Source: Actinomycetota bacterium
GTDB lineage: Bacteria; Actinomycetota; Actinomycetes; S36-B12
DNA: 64,000 bases
Reading direction: 5' to 3'
NCBI GenBank assembly: GCA_030684515.1
Contig: JAUXVJ010000024.1
Coordinates: 289,663-353,662 of the forward strand
How positions within the stretch are numbered: the first letter of the stretch is position 1; each line of letters begins with the position of its first letter. Shown here piece by piece: positions 31,401-42,027 of this stretch. Under the pieces are notes generated by a model that saw only the letters and a list, made by a program, of their open reading frames with translations, had not been told where the DNA came from and did not search any database. The position numbers were made by a program, and so were the translations under genes.

Positions 31401-31775
31401 GCGCTCTTGAGACCCAGTCCGTAATCGGGCCGCGAGGCTTCCCAGATCGTCGAGTTCACCTGAAGCAACAGCAATCACGAGGTCATAGGCCTCATCGTTG
31501 GTGAGCGTCAACTGCCAGCCGTTGACGCCAAGAAAGGCTATGGCTCCTGCAAGCGCTAGACGCTTGTTGCCGTCGACTAAGGCGTGATTTGAACAAATCG
31601 ATTGAAGAAGCGCCGCAGCTTTGGTGTGAATGTCGGGGTAGGCGTCTTCACCGAAGAGCACGGTCTGTGGTCGCGCCAAGGCAGACTCAAGTAGCCCTGC
31701 GTCGCGGATCAGCACCTGCTGCCCGATCGCCCGCTCGGCGACTAGTAGCAGCTCGTCCAGGGTCAGGTAGATCAC
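31398..31775 (-). CDS. doc: Death-on-curing (Doc/Fic) family toxin
   Basis: Doc toxins are small Fic-fold proteins; the P1 Doc phosphorylates EF-Tu. The 125 residues have the active-site motif HALVDGNKR at 64-72 (family HxFx[D/E]GNKR; the Phe is Leu here) and the Doc N-terminus [20 protein letters not shown]. The length is typical. It overlaps its putative antitoxin by four bases (ATGA), with the antitoxin first, as usual for toxin-antitoxin pairs. Its 3' end carries the pyr promoter. Confidence 0.88.
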   Translation of the reverse strand: MIYLTLDELLLVAERAIGQQVLIRDAGLLESALARPQTVLFGEDAYPDIHTKAAALLQSICSNHALVDGNKRLALAGAIAFLGVNGWQLTLTNDEAYDLVIAVASGELDDLGSLAARLRTGSQER

Positions 31776-31975
31776 TGACCGAGCCGCTCCAAGGCTTCTG
31801 CATATCGGGGAAGTTGTTCACTGAGCACTTGTTCGAGCAAAGAAGCACGGCTCGTCCGCTCGATGTACTCGCGCACGGCTGTCGTGACGATCTCCTGCTG
31901 CGAGCGGTGCTCCAGGGAAGATTGCTCTGCCAAGGCACGGGCGTCCTGCTCATTGAGGCGCAAGGTCATAGCCAT
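31772..31975 (-). CDS. Ribbon-helix-helix antitoxin of the Doc toxin
   Basis: The 67-residue protein has an N-terminal MTLRLNEQDARALAEQSSLE region that fits a ribbon-helix-helix DNA-binding fold (MTLRL as the strand), then a helical C-terminus that could cap the toxin. It is not a Phd-type partner. It is likely autorepressing. The start ATG follows a TAGCAT -10 by six bases. Position and overlap with doc support its role; no direct family name is claimed. Confidence 0.78.
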   Translation of the reverse strand: MAMTLRLNEQDARALAEQSSLEHRSQQEIVTTAVREYIERTSRASLLEQVLSEQLPRYAEALERLGQ

Positions 31976-31981
31976 GCATCG

Positions 31982-31987
31982 ATGCTA
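31982..31987 (-). promoter_or_regulatory. -10 hexamer TAGCAT, leaderless start of the toxin-antitoxin operon
   Basis: TAGCAT, six bases, then the ATG at 31975. The segment between (gcatcgatgc in minus-strand sense) is itself palindromic and could hold an autoregulatory operator. Confidence 0.45.
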
Positions 31988-32045
31988 CCACTTCTGGTAC
32001 CAGTCCTTTCAGCCTCGTCGAGCCTGCTGTGGAAGGATCACGTCC

Positions 32046-32441
32046 GTGACAGAGAAGTTCTACGGGCACTTTCCCGACCGCGTTGCTTGGGACTTGCCCT
32101 TGTCAGATACGACCACTGAAGCCTCCGGCGGCTTTCACACCTTCTCGGCCACCGACATCACCGGCAAGGCTGCTGCACTGACGCGCAGTGGCGAACTTGG
32201 CCTTTCGGTCAGTCGCTATCGCGCAGAAGGCGGCGAGAACGGATTACACTCCCACCCCGGAGATTCCATTTGGTACGTCATTGATGGCGAAGCCACCTTC
32301 TGGGCTGCCGATGACGTGCTGCTCGGTGAGTTGAAGGTCAATGACGGCATCATGGTTCCCGGCGGCGCGCCCTATCGCTTCAAGTGCACCACCGACGCCG
32401 TGCTGCTTCGCTTTGCACCAGGACCCCCACCAAAGCGATGA
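32046..32441 (+). CDS. Cupin-domain protein
   Basis: This 131-residue protein is a single cupin barrel. The first metal motif is degenerate (GLHSHPGDSIWYVIDGEATF, with His-x-His and a later acidic residue) and the second is weak (MVPGGAPYRFKC). The function is unknown; such proteins may be sensors, isomerases or dioxygenases. The start is GTG at 32046 with AAGGAT about 10 bases upstream; earlier in-frame ATGs overlap the antitoxin gene and have no matching sequence. Its stop overlaps the next gene (ATGA). Confidence 0.75.
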   Translation: MTEKFYGHFPDRVAWDLPLSDTTTEASGGFHTFSATDITGKAAALTRSGELGLSVSRYRAEGGENGLHSHPGDSIWYVIDGEATFWAADDVLLGELKVNDGIMVPGGAPYRFKCTTDAVLLRFAPGPPPKR

Positions 32442-32776
32442 GCACCGACCGCGCATTCGTGGACTACGTGTTGGAGCAACTGTCTGCGCGCGATATGCGT
32501 GCGAATCCGATGTTCGGTGAGTACGGGCTCTACTGCAAGGACAAGATCATCGGATTGATCTGCGACAACACCATGTTCATCAAGCCAACTGATGAAGGTG
32601 TGGCATTCGCTGGTCGCATCGGCCGCGGTGAGCCCTACCCCGGAGCCAAGCCGCAATTGAAGATCAGCAAGGCCAAGCTTGCAGATACGGACTGGCTGGA
32701 ACAGCTCGTGGGCATCACCTACGCCGCGCTTCCTGCTCCCAAACCGAAGAAGCCCAAGGCAGCAAGGAAGAACTAA
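32438..32776 (+). CDS. TfoX N-terminal domain protein
   Basis: The 112 residues fit the TfoX-N fold: FVDYVLEQLSARDMRANPMF then GEYGLYCKDKIIGLICDNTM. The C-terminus is Lys/Pro/Ala-rich (PKPKKPKAARKN). TfoX-N proteins are found in competence regulators of proteobacteria, but stand-alone forms are widespread and uncharacterised. The ATG overlaps the cupin stop by four bases, so the two are coexpressed. The gene converges with pyk and their stop codons overlap. Confidence 0.8.
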   Translation: MSTDRAFVDYVLEQLSARDMRANPMFGEYGLYCKDKIIGLICDNTMFIKPTDEGVAFAGRIGRGEPYPGAKPQLKISKAKLADTDWLEQLVGITYAALPAPKPKKPKAARKN

Positions 32777-34206
32777 ACGCCGGAGCCGCGGCCTGAACTG
32801 CCGATGCGATGCACGCGCATGCCGTTGGTGGTGCCTGGCACACCTGGTGGCACGCCAGCAACAATCACCACGCGCTCCCCTGGTGCGACGCGTCCGATGT
32901 CCAGCAGCGCCTTGTCGACCTGCATGACCATGTCATCGGTGTGCTCGACCTGAGAGACCAGGAAGGTCTCCACTCCCCAGCACAGCGCCAGTTGGCTGCG
33001 GACCCGCGGATCCGGTGTGAAGGCCAGCAGCCTGGTCGCACTGCGCCAACGGGCGATGAGTCGAGCCGAAAGTCCGGTTTCGGTGAAGGCGATCAAGTGA
33101 GTGGCATCGACATCGTCGGCGACCATCACGGCTGCGTGCGTCAGTGCGCGATTGGTGGAGCCCGCGCGCGGCTCATCCAGTCCAGGCAGGCGCCCAAGTG
33201 CTTCGCCTTCGACGTGCTCGATGATGCGGGCCATCGTCTGCACAACGGTGTTGGGGTGCGCGCCAACACTGGTCTCACCGGAAAGCATCAAGGCGTCGGC
33301 ACCGTCGAGCACTGCGTTGGCGACGTCGCTAGCTTCGGCTCTTGTTGGGCGCTTGGCGCTGATCATGCTGTCCAGCATCTGGGTTGCAACAATCACCGGC
33401 TTGCCTGCTTCACGGCACATATGAATGGCGCGCTTCTGCACCAGCGGTACCTGCTCAAGAGGCAGTTCGACGCCAAGATCTCCACGGGCCACCATCACGC
33501 CATCAAAGGCGTTGATGATCTCCTGCAGGTTCTCAACGGCCTGTGGCTTCTCAACCTTGGCCAGCACCGGGATGCGCACGCCCTCCTCGGCCATGATGGC
33601 GTGGACGTCTTCAATATCGGTTGCGCTGCGCACAAAGGACAGCGCGATCATGTCGCAGCCGATGCGAAGGGCCCAGCGCAGATCACCGCGGTCCTTTGCC
33701 GACATTGCCGGGACGCTCATAGCAGCGCCGGGAAGATTGAAGCCCTTGTGATCTGAGACTCGGCCACCTTCTACGACCCGCGTGATGACTCGTGGGCCTT
33801 CAACGCGCACGACCTCAAGTGCGATGCGTCCGTCATCGACCAGCACACTGTCGCCGGGGTGCACATCCTGGGGAAGCCCCAGATAGGAAGTCGAGACGAT
33901 GAACTTGTCACCGGGCACTTCTTCAGTGGTGACGATGAACTCCTCACCTTCGGTGAGCAGTACCGGGCCTGCAGCAAATCGGCCAAGGCGAATCTTGGGA
34001 CCCTGCAGATCAGCAAGGACGCCGATGCCGCGGCCAGATTCATCTGCGGCTTGGCGAATCAGGCGATAGACCGACTCATGCTGCTCGTAGCTGCCGTGGG
34101 AGAGATTCAGCCGTGCGACATCCATTCCGGCTTCCACAAGTCCACGAATGGCTTCAATGTCGGCGGTAGCCGGGCCCATCGTGGCAACGATCTTTGCCCT
34201 GCGCAT
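32773..34206 (-). CDS. pyk: Pyruvate kinase
   Basis: Pyk makes pyruvate and ATP from phosphoenolpyruvate. With the ATG at 34206 the protein is 477 residues, begins MRRAKIVATMGPATADIEAI like other actinobacterial Pyk, and has the catalytic LAKVEKPQAVENLQEIINAF and MVARGDLGVELPLEQVPLVQ regions. Upstream in-frame starts (34212, 34290) add non-conserved sequence. A TAAGGT -10 lies seven bases before the start, so the mRNA is probably leaderless. The gene lies downstream of gltBD in the same orientation. Confidence 0.96.
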   Translation of the reverse strand: MRRAKIVATMGPATADIEAIRGLVEAGMDVARLNLSHGSYEQHESVYRLIRQAADESGRGIGVLADLQGPKIRLGRFAAGPVLLTEGEEFIVTTEEVPGDKFIVSTSYLGLPQDVHPGDSVLVDDGRIALEVVRVEGPRVITRVVEGGRVSDHKGFNLPGAAMSVPAMSAKDRGDLRWALRIGCDMIALSFVRSATDIEDVHAIMAEEGVRIPVLAKVEKPQAVENLQEIINAFDGVMVARGDLGVELPLEQVPLVQKRAIHMCREAGKPVIVATQMLDSMISAKRPTRAEASDVANAVLDGADALMLSGETSVGAHPNTVVQTMARIIEHVEGEALGRLPGLDEPRAGSTNRALTHAAVMVADDVDATHLIAFTETGLSARLIARWRSATRLLAFTPDPRVRSQLALCWGVETFLVSQVEHTDDMVMQVDKALLDIGRVAPGERVVIVAGVPPGVPGTTNGMRVHRIGSSGRGSGV

Positions 34207-34213
34207 GCTCATG

Positions 34214-34219
34214 ACCTTA
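34214..34219 (-). promoter_or_regulatory. -10 hexamer TAAGGT, leaderless start of pyk
   Basis: TAAGGT, seven bases, then the ATG at 34206. This favours 34206 over the ATG at 34212, which would be only one base from the hexamer. Confidence 0.45.
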
Positions 34220-34239
34220 TCTGAAGCGCTGTAAGCGAT

Positions 34240-34256
34240 GTCATCGATCGGATGAC
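34240..34256 (-). repeat. Small inverted repeat between gltD and pyk
   Basis: GTCATC-CGATC-GATGAC forms a six-base stem and five-base loop directly after the gltD stop. No U tract follows, so it is not a typical intrinsic terminator. It might pause polymerase or protect the gltBD mRNA end. Confidence 0.3.
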
Positions 34257-34258
34257 TC

Positions 34259-35713
34259 CTAGGCCATGAGCTGGCGAACTGTCGATGCAATCGGCGAAGG
34301 CAAGGTGGTCTGGCCAGTCAGATATGCGTCAACAGCGGAAGCGGCTGCGCGACCTTCGGCAATCGCCCACACGATCAGCGATTGGCCTCGTCCAGCGTCG
34401 CCAGCAACAAAGACTCCCTCGACCTCTGTGGCATAGGCGGCATCACGATTGATGTTGCCGCGGCCATCGAGGCTGAGATCAAACTGCTCGACCAAGGCGT
34501 CGGCTTCAGGGCCGGTGAAGCCCATCGCCAGCATCACGACATCGGCAGGAATCTCTCGCTCTGAACCGGCAACTGGTCGGAAGCCACCTTCAAAGGGCTC
34601 GACATCGACAAGTGCCAGTGCCTTGACCTGCCCGGTGCCATCATCGACGAAATGCGTGGTGGAGACCGCGAACAGCCGCTCGCCGCCTTCTTCATGAGCG
34701 CTGGAGGTGCGGTAGATCATCGGGTAGGTCGGCCATGGCTGTGTGCCTGGACGAGTCTGCGGCGGAGTAGGAAGAATCTCCAGCTGCGTCACTGAGGCCG
34801 CACCTTGACGATGCGAGGTGCCCAGGCAGTCAGCACCAGTGTCTCCGCCACCGATGATGACCACGTGCTTGCCCTTGACATCCAGCGGTGACTCGTCGAT
34901 ATCGCCTTCCTGCACGCGATTGGCCAAGGGCAGGATCTCCATGGCCTGGTAGACCCCGCGCAATTCACGACCCGGCACGTCCAGATCACGCCACTTCGTT
35001 GCGCCGATGGCAAGGATCACTGCGTCATATCGACGACGAATGTCCTGGCCCGTGAAGTCGATGCCGATGTCGACACCGGGACGGAATCGAACGCCTTCGG
35101 CCTCCATCTGCGCCAGGCGTCTATCAAGAACGCTCTTCTCCATCTTGAACTCAGGGATGCCGTAGCGCAGCAAGCCACCAATGCGATCGGCACGCTCATA
35201 GACCGCAACCGTGTGACCCACGCGAGCCAGTTGCTGCGCTGCTGCCAGACCCGCCGGTCCAGAGCCGATGACGGCAACAGTCAGGCCCGAGACCGCGTCA
35301 GGCACACGAGGCTGGACCCAGCCTTCGTCCCACGCGCGATCGATGATCGAGACCTCGACCTGCTTGATGGTCACTGGATCCTGATTGATGCCCAGCACGC
35401 ATGCCGTTTCGCAAGGCGCCGGGCACAAGCGCCCAGTGAACTCAGGGAAGTTGTTTGTGGCGTGCAGCCATTCGATGGCTGCTTCCCAGTCATCGCTATA
35501 GACGAGGTCATTCCACTCTGGGATCTGGTTGCCCAGCGGGCAGCCGTTGTGACAGAACGGTATGCCGCAGTCCATGCAACGACTGGCCTGCGTACGCACC
35601 TGCGCGGAGTCGAACTCCTCGTAGACCTCGCTCCAGTCCTGCAAGCGAACATCAACTGGCCTGCGCGTGGGCAGTTCGCGTCCGACATTCAGAAAACCTC
35701 TTGGATCAGCCAT
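34259..35713 (-). CDS. gltD: Glutamate synthase small subunit
   Basis: GltD feeds NADPH electrons to GltB. The 484 residues include the N-terminal [4Fe-4S] Cys clusters [20 protein letters not shown] and CPAPCETAC, an FAD-binding [17 protein letters not shown] and an NADPH-binding [12 protein letters not shown]. The ATG (35713) overlaps gltB by eight bases and has GGAGGCGG upstream. Together with gltB it makes glutamate from glutamine and 2-oxoglutarate. Confidence 0.97.
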   Translation of the reverse strand: MADPRGFLNVGRELPTRRPVDVRLQDWSEVYEEFDSAQVRTQASRCMDCGIPFCHNGCPLGNQIPEWNDLVYSDDWEAAIEWLHATNNFPEFTGRLCPAPCETACVLGINQDPVTIKQVEVSIIDRAWDEGWVQPRVPDAVSGLTVAVIGSGPAGLAAAQQLARVGHTVAVYERADRIGGLLRYGIPEFKMEKSVLDRRLAQMEAEGVRFRPGVDIGIDFTGQDIRRRYDAVILAIGATKWRDLDVPGRELRGVYQAMEILPLANRVQEGDIDESPLDVKGKHVVIIGGGDTGADCLGTSHRQGAASVTQLEILPTPPQTRPGTQPWPTYPMIYRTSSAHEEGGERLFAVSTTHFVDDGTGQVKALALVDVEPFEGGFRPVAGSEREIPADVVMLAMGFTGPEADALVEQFDLSLDGRGNINRDAAYATEVEGVFVAGDAGRGQSLIVWAIAEGRAAASAVDAYLTGQTTLPSPIASTVRQLMA

Positions 35714-38700
35714 GTCCGCCTCCCATCACAAAGACGAGCGGATCAAGACCCTCGTCGACAGCTTGCTGTGTTAATTGCAGTACGCGCTTGTAGTCCTTGG
35801 GCATCACCTTGGTGAAGCGAGCAAGACCTGTGATCCAGTCCTCGAGCAGCAGATATGCCACGGAGGATTCCGTCGCCTCGTAGTGATTCTGCAGGATCTC
35901 GTGCAGCTCTTCGGCGTCCGCAGAGGTCATTGGATCAAGATCAATCATCTCAGGGTTGACCTTGTCGGGATCCAGATCAAGGACGTAGGCGATGCCTCCT
36001 GACATGCCAGCACCGAGGTTGCGACCAGTTGCGCCAAGGATCGCTACGCGCCCACCAGTCATGTACTCGCACGCGTGATCACCGACGCCTTCAACTACTG
36101 CCGTCACACCGGAGTTGCGAACACAGAAGCGCTCGCCCGCGCGTCCGCGTAGGTAGATCTCTCCGCGAGTGCCGCCGTAGGCGATGACGTTGCCAGCAAT
36201 GATCTGCTCAGATGCAACGAACTGGGCCTCGCGATGCGGACGCACCACGATGCGACCTCCGGAAAGTCCCTTGCCCACGTAGTCATTGGCATCGCCTTCA
36301 AGGCGAAGCGTGATGCCACTTGGCAGGAAGGCACCAAAGGACTGACCGGCCGAACCAATGAAGGTCAGGTCAATCGTGCCGTCAGGCAGGCCTTCGCCAC
36401 CGTGATGACGCGTAACTTCAGCCCCCAGCATGGTGCCCACTGTGCGGTTCACATTGCGCACGCTCAGTTGAGCACGCACCAGTTCACCGTCATTGATTGC
36501 CGGCTGGCAGATCGCGATGAGCTCGTTGTCCAGCGCAACATCGAGCCCATGATTCTGCTCGATCATGGCGCGACGAGGTGAGCCCTCAGCAACGCGTGGC
36601 ATCTCCAGAATTGGCGAGAGATCCAAGCCGGCAGCCTTCCAATGGGTGACTGCCTTCTTGGTGTCCAGCATCTCGACCTGGCCGATGGCCTCATCCAGTG
36701 AACGGAAGCCAAGTTCGGCGAGCAGCTCGCGCACTTCAAGGCCAATGAACTCAAAGAAGTTCTCGACGAATTCAGGCTTGCCCGAGAAGCGCTCGCGCAG
36801 TACAGGGTTCTGCGTAGCGATACCGACAGGACAGGTGTCCAGGTGGCACACCCGCATCATCACGCAACCCATGACGACCAGCGGAGCAGTGGCGAAGCCG
36901 TACTCCTCTGCACCCAGGAGCGCAGCAACGATGACATCGCGACCAGTCTTCAGCTGGCCATCGGCTTGCACGACGATGCGATCACGAAGACCGTTCATCA
37001 TCAGCGTCTGCTGGGTCTCAGCAAGGCCGAGTTCCCAAGGAGTCCCGGCGTGCTTGAGGCTGGTCAGTGGTGACGCGCCCGTGCCGCCGTCAAAGCCGGA
37101 GATGAGCACGACGTCGGCATGGGCCTTGGACACACCAGCCGCGACCGTGCCGACACCAATCTCTGACACCAGCTTCACGTGCACGCGCGCATACCGGTTG
37201 GCGTTCTTCAAGTCGTGGATCAACTGTGCGAGATCCTCGATCGAGTAGATGTCGTGGTGGGGCGGTGGGGAGATCAGGCCAACCCCGGGAGTCGCGTATC
37301 GCGTTTTCGCGATCCACGGGTACACCTTCTGACCTGGCAGCTGACCGCCCTCGCCCGGCTTTGCGCCCTGCGCCATCTTGATCTGAATGTCATCGGAGTT
37401 GACGAGGTACTCGCTGGTCACGCCGAATCGACCCGAGGCCACCTGCTTCACCGCAGAACGCTTCGAATCCCCGTTCGGCATCGGCACGAAACGCTCGGGG
37501 TCCTCCCCGCCTTCACCGGTGTTGGACTTTGCACCCAGCCGGTTCATCGCAATGGCGAGAGTCTCGTGGGCTTCAGCGGAGATTGATCCGTAGGACATCG
37601 CACCCGTGGAGAAGCGCTTGACGATCTCAGAGACTGGTTCGACTTCTTCAATGTCAATGGGCTCGCGCACGCCGTCGCGGAACTCGAAGAGCCCACGCAA
37701 GGTCATCAGTCGCTCGGACTGCTCATTGACCTCATTGGTGTACTGCTTGAAGATGTCATAGCGCTTGTTGCGCGTCGCGTGCTGCAAGCGGAAGACCGTC
37801 TCGGGGTTGAACAAGTGCAGTTCGCCTTCGCGACGCCACTTGTACTCGCCACCGACGTTCAAAGTGCGGTGCGCAGGTGAGATCCCACTTGGCGGGTACG
37901 CCACGTCATGACGATCGGCAACCTCTTGGGCAAGCACGTCGATGCCAACACCACCGAGCTTGGAACTCGTGCCGGAGAAGTAGGCCTCAATGACCTCAGG
38001 CCCAAGGCCAACGGCTTCAAAGATCTGGGCGCCACGATAGGAGGCCACAGTGGAGACGCCCATCTTGGACATCACCTTCAAGATGCCCTTGCCCAGCGCC
38101 TTGATCAGGTTGCGGGTTGCCTTCTCTGGCGTGATGTCATCGATGACTCCGCGACGAGCCATGTCTTCAACGGTCTCAAGAGCCAGATAGGGGTTGACCG
38201 CCGCAGCTCCGTAACCAACGAGCAGTGCAACGTGATGGACCTCGCGCACATCGCCAGCCTCAACGATGAGCGTGACCATCGTGCGGGCCTTGGTGCGCAC
38301 CAGGTGGTGGTGGACAGCAGAGGTCAGCAGCAGGGTTGGGATCGGGGCGCGATCGGCATCGCTGTCTCGGTCGGACAGCACGATGAAGCGCTTGCCTTCA
38401 CGAATGACGGCATCGACCTCATGGAAGATCTCGGTGAGACGGTTCTGCAATGCCTCGCCACCACCGGCAACGTCGTACAGGCCTTCGATCTCAGCTGCAG
38501 CAAAGCCGGGCATATTGCCGTCATCGTTGATGTGCAGGATCTTGGCAAGCTCGTCGTTGTCGATCACCGGGAACGGCAGCACCACCTGATGACAGTGACC
38601 AGGTGAGGCTTCAAGCAGATTGCCCTCTGAGCCGATAGTGCCGTGCAGCGATGTCACGATCTCTTCGCGGATGGCATCCAGCGGCGGGTTGGTCACCTGC

Positions 38701-40247
38701 GCGAACAACTGATGGAAGTAATCGAACAGCAGGCGCGGACGAGTAGACAGCACCGCGATTGGGGTATCTGTGCCCATGGAGCCAATGGCCTCTGCGCCAG
38801 TGCGCGCCATGGGATCAAGCAGGATCTTCAGTTCTTCCTCGGTGTAGCCAAAGGTCTGCTGACGACGCGCCACTGATCCTGAGGTGTGCATGATGTGCTC
38901 ACGCTCGGGCAGTTCTTCAAGGTGGACGATGCCCTCATCGAGCCAGGCTTGGTACGGCTCAGCAGCAGCGAGCTCGGCCTTGATCTCGTCATCTTCGATG
39001 ATGCGACCGGCAACGGTGTCGACCAGGAACATCAGACCTGGCTGCAAGCGGCCCTTGCGCACGATCGTTGCTGGATCAAGATCGAGCACACCGGCTTCGG
39101 AGCCGAGCACCACAAGTCCATCTTCGGTGACCCAATAGCGACCAGGGCGCAGACCATTGCGGTCCAGCACTGCGCCGATGATGCTGCCATCGGTGAAGCA
39201 GACGTTTGCTGGTCCGTCCCATGGCTCCATAAAAGTGGAGTGGAAGGCGTAGAAGGCACGACGGGCGGGGTCGATGGAAGGGTGGTTCTCCCATGCCTCA
39301 GGAATCATCATCAGCACGGCATGCGGCAAGGAGCGCCCGCCGAGGTGAATGAGTTCCAGTACCTCGTCGAAGGAGGCTGAGTCCGAGCCGCCGTTGGTGC
39401 AGATCGGGAACAGGCGAGTCAGGTCTCCGGGAATCAGATCGCTCTTGAGCATTGCCTCGCGGGCACGCATCCAGTTGCGGTTGCCCTGCACAGTGTTGAT
39501 CTCGCCGTTGTGAGAGATGAAGCGGTAGGGATGCGCGAGTGGCCAGGACGGGAAGGTGTTGGTGGAGAAGCGCGAGTGCACCAGCGCCAATGGGGACGCC
39601 ACCCGCTCGTCGGACAAGTCCGGGTAGAAGGGCTCGAGCTGTCCTGTGGTGAGCATGCCCTTGTAGACGATCGTGCGAGCCGACAGTGAGGGAAAGTAGA
39701 CGGCGGCATCACGCTCGGCACGTTTGCGCAGCGCGAAGGCTCGGCGATCCAGTTCAATGCCGCTGAGCGAATCGTCATCGGCGGCAACGAACAGCTGCTC
39801 GAAGATCGGCATCACACTGCGGGCAGTGAGTCCCACCAGCGAGGGGTCGGTCGGCACGGCACGCCAGCCAAGCACGCGCAGGCCTTCGGTCTGGGCGATG
39901 GCAGCAATAGCGGACTTGACCTCGAGCAACTGGGTGGGATCGGTCGGCAGGAAGGCCATGCCAGCTGCGTAGCAGCCGGCCGCCGGGAGTTCGAAGTCAA
40001 CAACCTCGCGGAAGAAGGCGTCCGGGATGCTGAACAAAATGCCAGCGCCGTCGCCACTGTCCGGTTCGGCGCCAGAGGCGCCGCGATGCTCCAGGTTGAC
40101 CAAGGCAGTCAGGGCTTTGGCGACGATGTCGTGCGAGGCAATACCAGTAAGGGTCGCTACGAAGGCCACGCCACAGGCATCGTGCTCGAATTTCGGGTCA
40201 TACAGACCAGATGCTGTGGGAAGGGAGCTGGGGAACATCGTGCTCAT
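35706..40247 (-). CDS. gltB: Glutamate synthase large subunit
   Basis: GltB is the NADPH-dependent (alpha) GOGAT subunit. The class II amidotransferase domain begins after a short leader with the catalytic Cys in [14 protein letters not shown]. The central and FMN-binding domains follow, with the [3Fe-4S] motif [12 protein letters not shown], and the C-terminal beta-helix (GLSGGRIVV, then [16 protein letters not shown]). With the ATG at 40247 it has 1513 residues; an ATG at 40238 and an open frame to 40313 are alternatives. The start has only a weak Shine-Dalgarno sequence. An inverted repeat lies just upstream. Confidence 0.95.
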   Translation of the reverse strand: MSTMFPSSLPTASGLYDPKFEHDACGVAFVATLTGIASHDIVAKALTALVNLEHRGASGAEPDSGDGAGILFSIPDAFFREVVDFELPAAGCYAAGMAFLPTDPTQLLEVKSAIAAIAQTEGLRVLGWRAVPTDPSLVGLTARSVMPIFEQLFVAADDDSLSGIELDRRAFALRKRAERDAAVYFPSLSARTIVYKGMLTTGQLEPFYPDLSDERVASPLALVHSRFSTNTFPSWPLAHPYRFISHNGEINTVQGNRNWMRAREAMLKSDLIPGDLTRLFPICTNGGSDSASFDEVLELIHLGGRSLPHAVLMMIPEAWENHPSIDPARRAFYAFHSTFMEPWDGPANVCFTDGSIIGAVLDRNGLRPGRYWVTEDGLVVLGSEAGVLDLDPATIVRKGRLQPGLMFLVDTVAGRIIEDDEIKAELAAAEPYQAWLDEGIVHLEELPEREHIMHTSGSVARRQQTFGYTEEELKILLDPMARTGAEAIGSMGTDTPIAVLSTRPRLLFDYFHQLFAQVTNPPLDAIREEIVTSLHGTIGSEGNLLEASPGHCHQVVLPFPVIDNDELAKILHINDDGNMPGFAAAEIEGLYDVAGGGEALQNRLTEIFHEVDAVIREGKRFIVLSDRDSDADRAPIPTLLLTSAVHHHLVRTKARTMVTLIVEAGDVREVHHVALLVGYGAAAVNPYLALETVEDMARRGVIDDITPEKATRNLIKALGKGILKVMSKMGVSTVASYRGAQIFEAVGLGPEVIEAYFSGTSSKLGGVGIDVLAQEVADRHDVAYPPSGISPAHRTLNVGGEYKWRREGELHLFNPETVFRLQHATRNKRYDIFKQYTNEVNEQSERLMTLRGLFEFRDGVREPIDIEEVEPVSEIVKRFSTGAMSYGSISAEAHETLAIAMNRLGAKSNTGEGGEDPERFVPMPNGDSKRSAVKQVASGRFGVTSEYLVNSDDIQIKMAQGAKPGEGGQLPGQKVYPWIAKTRYATPGVGLISPPPHHDIYSIEDLAQLIHDLKNANRYARVHVKLVSEIGVGTVAAGVSKAHADVVLISGFDGGTGASPLTSLKHAGTPWELGLAETQQTLMMNGLRDRIVVQADGQLKTGRDVIVAALLGAEEYGFATAPLVVMGCVMMRVCHLDTCPVGIATQNPVLRERFSGKPEFVENFFEFIGLEVRELLAELGFRSLDEAIGQVEMLDTKKAVTHWKAAGLDLSPILEMPRVAEGSPRRAMIEQNHGLDVALDNELIAICQPAINDGELVRAQLSVRNVNRTVGTMLGAEVTRHHGGEGLPDGTIDLTFIGSAGQSFGAFLPSGITLRLEGDANDYVGKGLSGGRIVVRPHREAQFVASEQIIAGNVIAYGGTRGEIYLRGRAGERFCVRNSGVTAVVEGVGDHACEYMTGGRVAILGATGRNLGAGMSGGIAYVLDLDPDKVNPEMIDLDPMTSADAEELHEILQNHYEATESSVAYLLLEDWITGLARFTKVMPKDYKRVLQLTQQAVDEGLDPLVFVMGGGHG

Positions 40248-40267
40248 CCAATCGTCGTAGCCGTGCA

Positions 40268-40286
40268 GATCACCCCATGGGTGATC
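40268..40286. promoter_or_regulatory. Perfect inverted repeat upstream of gltB
   Basis: GATCACCC-CAT-GGGTGATC: two perfect 8-base arms around three bases, about 21 bases before the gltB start. It could be an operator for a dimeric regulator of glutamate synthesis or form a hairpin in the gltB leader. It resembles no operator I can name. Confidence 0.45.
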
Positions 40287-40325
40287 AGACTTATCAGGAC
40301 GACATTGGCCCAACGAGGCAAAATA

Positions 40326-41162
40326 CTACCGGGTGTCCACCAGTGCTTCTCTCCCTGGTTTGAGGCGGGCTGAGAGCAGGAACCAGACCAATCCTCCAAG
40401 GCCCACGATCACCGCAGTCCAGACATTCAGGCGCAGGCCCAGAATGTGATTGGCGGTGTCGATGCGCAGCAGCTCGATCCACGTGCGACCTACGCAGTAA
40501 AGGACGACATAGAGGGCAAAGACCCGACCATGTCCCAGGTTGAAGCGCTTATCGGCCCAGATGAGGATCAGTGCGACCCCGACCATCCACAGTGCCTCAT
40601 AGAGGAAGGTCGGGTGGAAGGTCTCGTACTGCTCAAAGCCAGCAGGTCGATGGACCAGATCAATCTCAAGACCCCACGGCAGGCTGGTGGGTGAGCCAAA
40701 GAGCTCCTGATTGAAGTAGTTGCCCAAACGTCCGATCGCCTGCGCCAACGCGATGCCCGGAGCAATGGCATCAGCCACTGGCAGCAGCGCCACCCCTTGG
40801 CGGCGCGCACCGATCCAGGCACCCAGCGCGCCAAGGGCCACTGCTCCCCAGATGCCAAGGCCGCCGTCCCAGATCCGAATGGCACCGGAGAAGCCAGATC
40901 CACCAGGTCCGAAGTACAGCTGGTGATCACTGATGACGTGATAGATCCGTCCACCGACGATGCCAAAGGGCACCGCCCAGATGGCAATGTCGGTGATCGT
41001 GCCGGGCTGTCCGCCGCGCGCCACATACCGCTTGTTGCCCAGCCAGACGGCAACGACAATGCCAAGGATGATGAACATCGCATAGGCACGAAGCGGGATC
41101 GGCCCAAGATTCCAGACCCCATGATCTGGGCTTGGGATGAATGCTCGGATCAAGTGCAGCAA
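40326..41162 (-). CDS. lgt: Prolipoprotein diacylglyceryl transferase
   Basis: Lgt attaches diacylglycerol from phosphatidylglycerol to the lipobox Cys of prolipoproteins, the first step of lipoprotein maturation (LspA at the right end of the window does the second). The 278-residue protein has about seven membrane segments and the signature IGRLGNYFNQELFGSPTSLP. The start is TTG at 41162, adjacent to the dsbA-like stop (TGATTG); a second TTG nine bases later is possible. Confidence 0.95.
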   Translation of the reverse strand: MLHLIRAFIPSPDHGVWNLGPIPLRAYAMFIILGIVVAVWLGNKRYVARGGQPGTITDIAIWAVPFGIVGGRIYHVISDHQLYFGPGGSGFSGAIRIWDGGLGIWGAVALGALGAWIGARRQGVALLPVADAIAPGIALAQAIGRLGNYFNQELFGSPTSLPWGLEIDLVHRPAGFEQYETFHPTFLYEALWMVGVALILIWADKRFNLGHGRVFALYVVLYCVGRTWIELLRIDTANHILGLRLNVWTAVIVGLGGLVWFLLSARLKPGREALVDTR

Positions 41163-41966
41163 TCAGCTCTTGGTGGTGCTTGCGACGAGGGCGTCGAGCT
41201 TGTCCTTGTCAGCGAGCACATCATTTGGCACGACTGTTCCATTGAGCAGGGCATAGGGGGTGCCCTGAGCACCGGACTGGTAGAAGGCCGCTGTGCTGTT
41301 GGCCGCCCAGCCCAGGTACTTGCCATCGTTCAAGCACGTGGTGAAGGTGTCCAGCGCGGGACCCTCAATGCCAGAGTCAGCAGCAAAGCCGATCAGCTGG
41401 GTGTTGGTGAAGCCATCGCCCTCAGTAGCGGGCGGGTTGGCGTACACGGTCTTATGGAACTCCTCGGTCTTACCTGCGTCGATTGCACAGCCCCAGGCTG
41501 CGGTCGCACGCAAGGAGGAGTCATTGTTGAGGTTGTTGTCCAGGAAGGTCGTTGGACGACGCACGAGTTGAACCTTGCCGCCCGAGGCAAGCGCGCTGAT
41601 GCCTTCACCGTTGGCCTTTTCAACAGCCTCACACGCTGGGCACTGGAAGTCCTCCCAGAGCTCAAGTACCGGCATTGCCGCCGTGGCGGTACCCACAGGA
41701 ACGCCGAAGGCGTACTTGCTGTCGGACGCGAATACCGTCTCCGGGAGTGCTGCATTCGGATCGGCCGTGGCTGTGACCGCGGGATCCGGCGTGCTGGAGT
41801 CGGAGTTCTTGGCAATCACGGAGATCGCGATGATCCCGATGACAATGACCAGCACTGTGGCCCCACCAGCGAGGCGGATCATCCGCTCGCGACGCTTGCC
41901 GCCGACATTTGCTGCCGACTTTGCGGCGGCAGCGCGCTCGCGCCGGTCATTAGAAGAATTGCTCAT
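41163..41966 (-). CDS. Membrane-anchored DsbA-like thioredoxin-fold protein
   Basis: Residues 1-30 are basic and cytoplasmic, a membrane helix spans about 31-52 (IRLAGGATVLVIVIGIIAIS), and the extracytoplasmic part has a DsbA-like thioredoxin domain with the active-site CPAC near residue 107 (LELWEDFQCPACEAVEK). The total is 267 residues. Such proteins oxidise or isomerise disulfides of exported proteins. It has a good Shine-Dalgarno sequence (AAGGAG, 9 bases away) and lies directly before lgt, a common pairing in the actinobacterial trp-lgt region. Confidence 0.85.
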   Translation of the reverse strand: MSNSSNDRRERAAAAKSAANVGGKRRERMIRLAGGATVLVIVIGIIAISVIAKNSDSSTPDPAVTATADPNAALPETVFASDSKYAFGVPVGTATAAMPVLELWEDFQCPACEAVEKANGEGISALASGGKVQLVRRPTTFLDNNLNNDSSLRATAAWGCAIDAGKTEEFHKTVYANPPATEGDGFTNTQLIGFAADSGIEGPALDTFTTCLNDGKYLGWAANSTAAFYQSGAQGTPYALLNGTVVPNDVLADKDKLDALVASTTKS

Positions 41967-42027
41967 CGCGTGGAACTCCTTGGCTGGTCCGTTGCTCTAC
42001 TGCACCACCGTACGTCACAGTGCCGCT

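Noticed and set aside
31340-31474. Longer PyrR starting at 31474
   Set aside because: It would run through the doc gene end and the PyrR RNA loop; the ATG at 31339 has a strong Shine-Dalgarno sequence and the family N-terminus.
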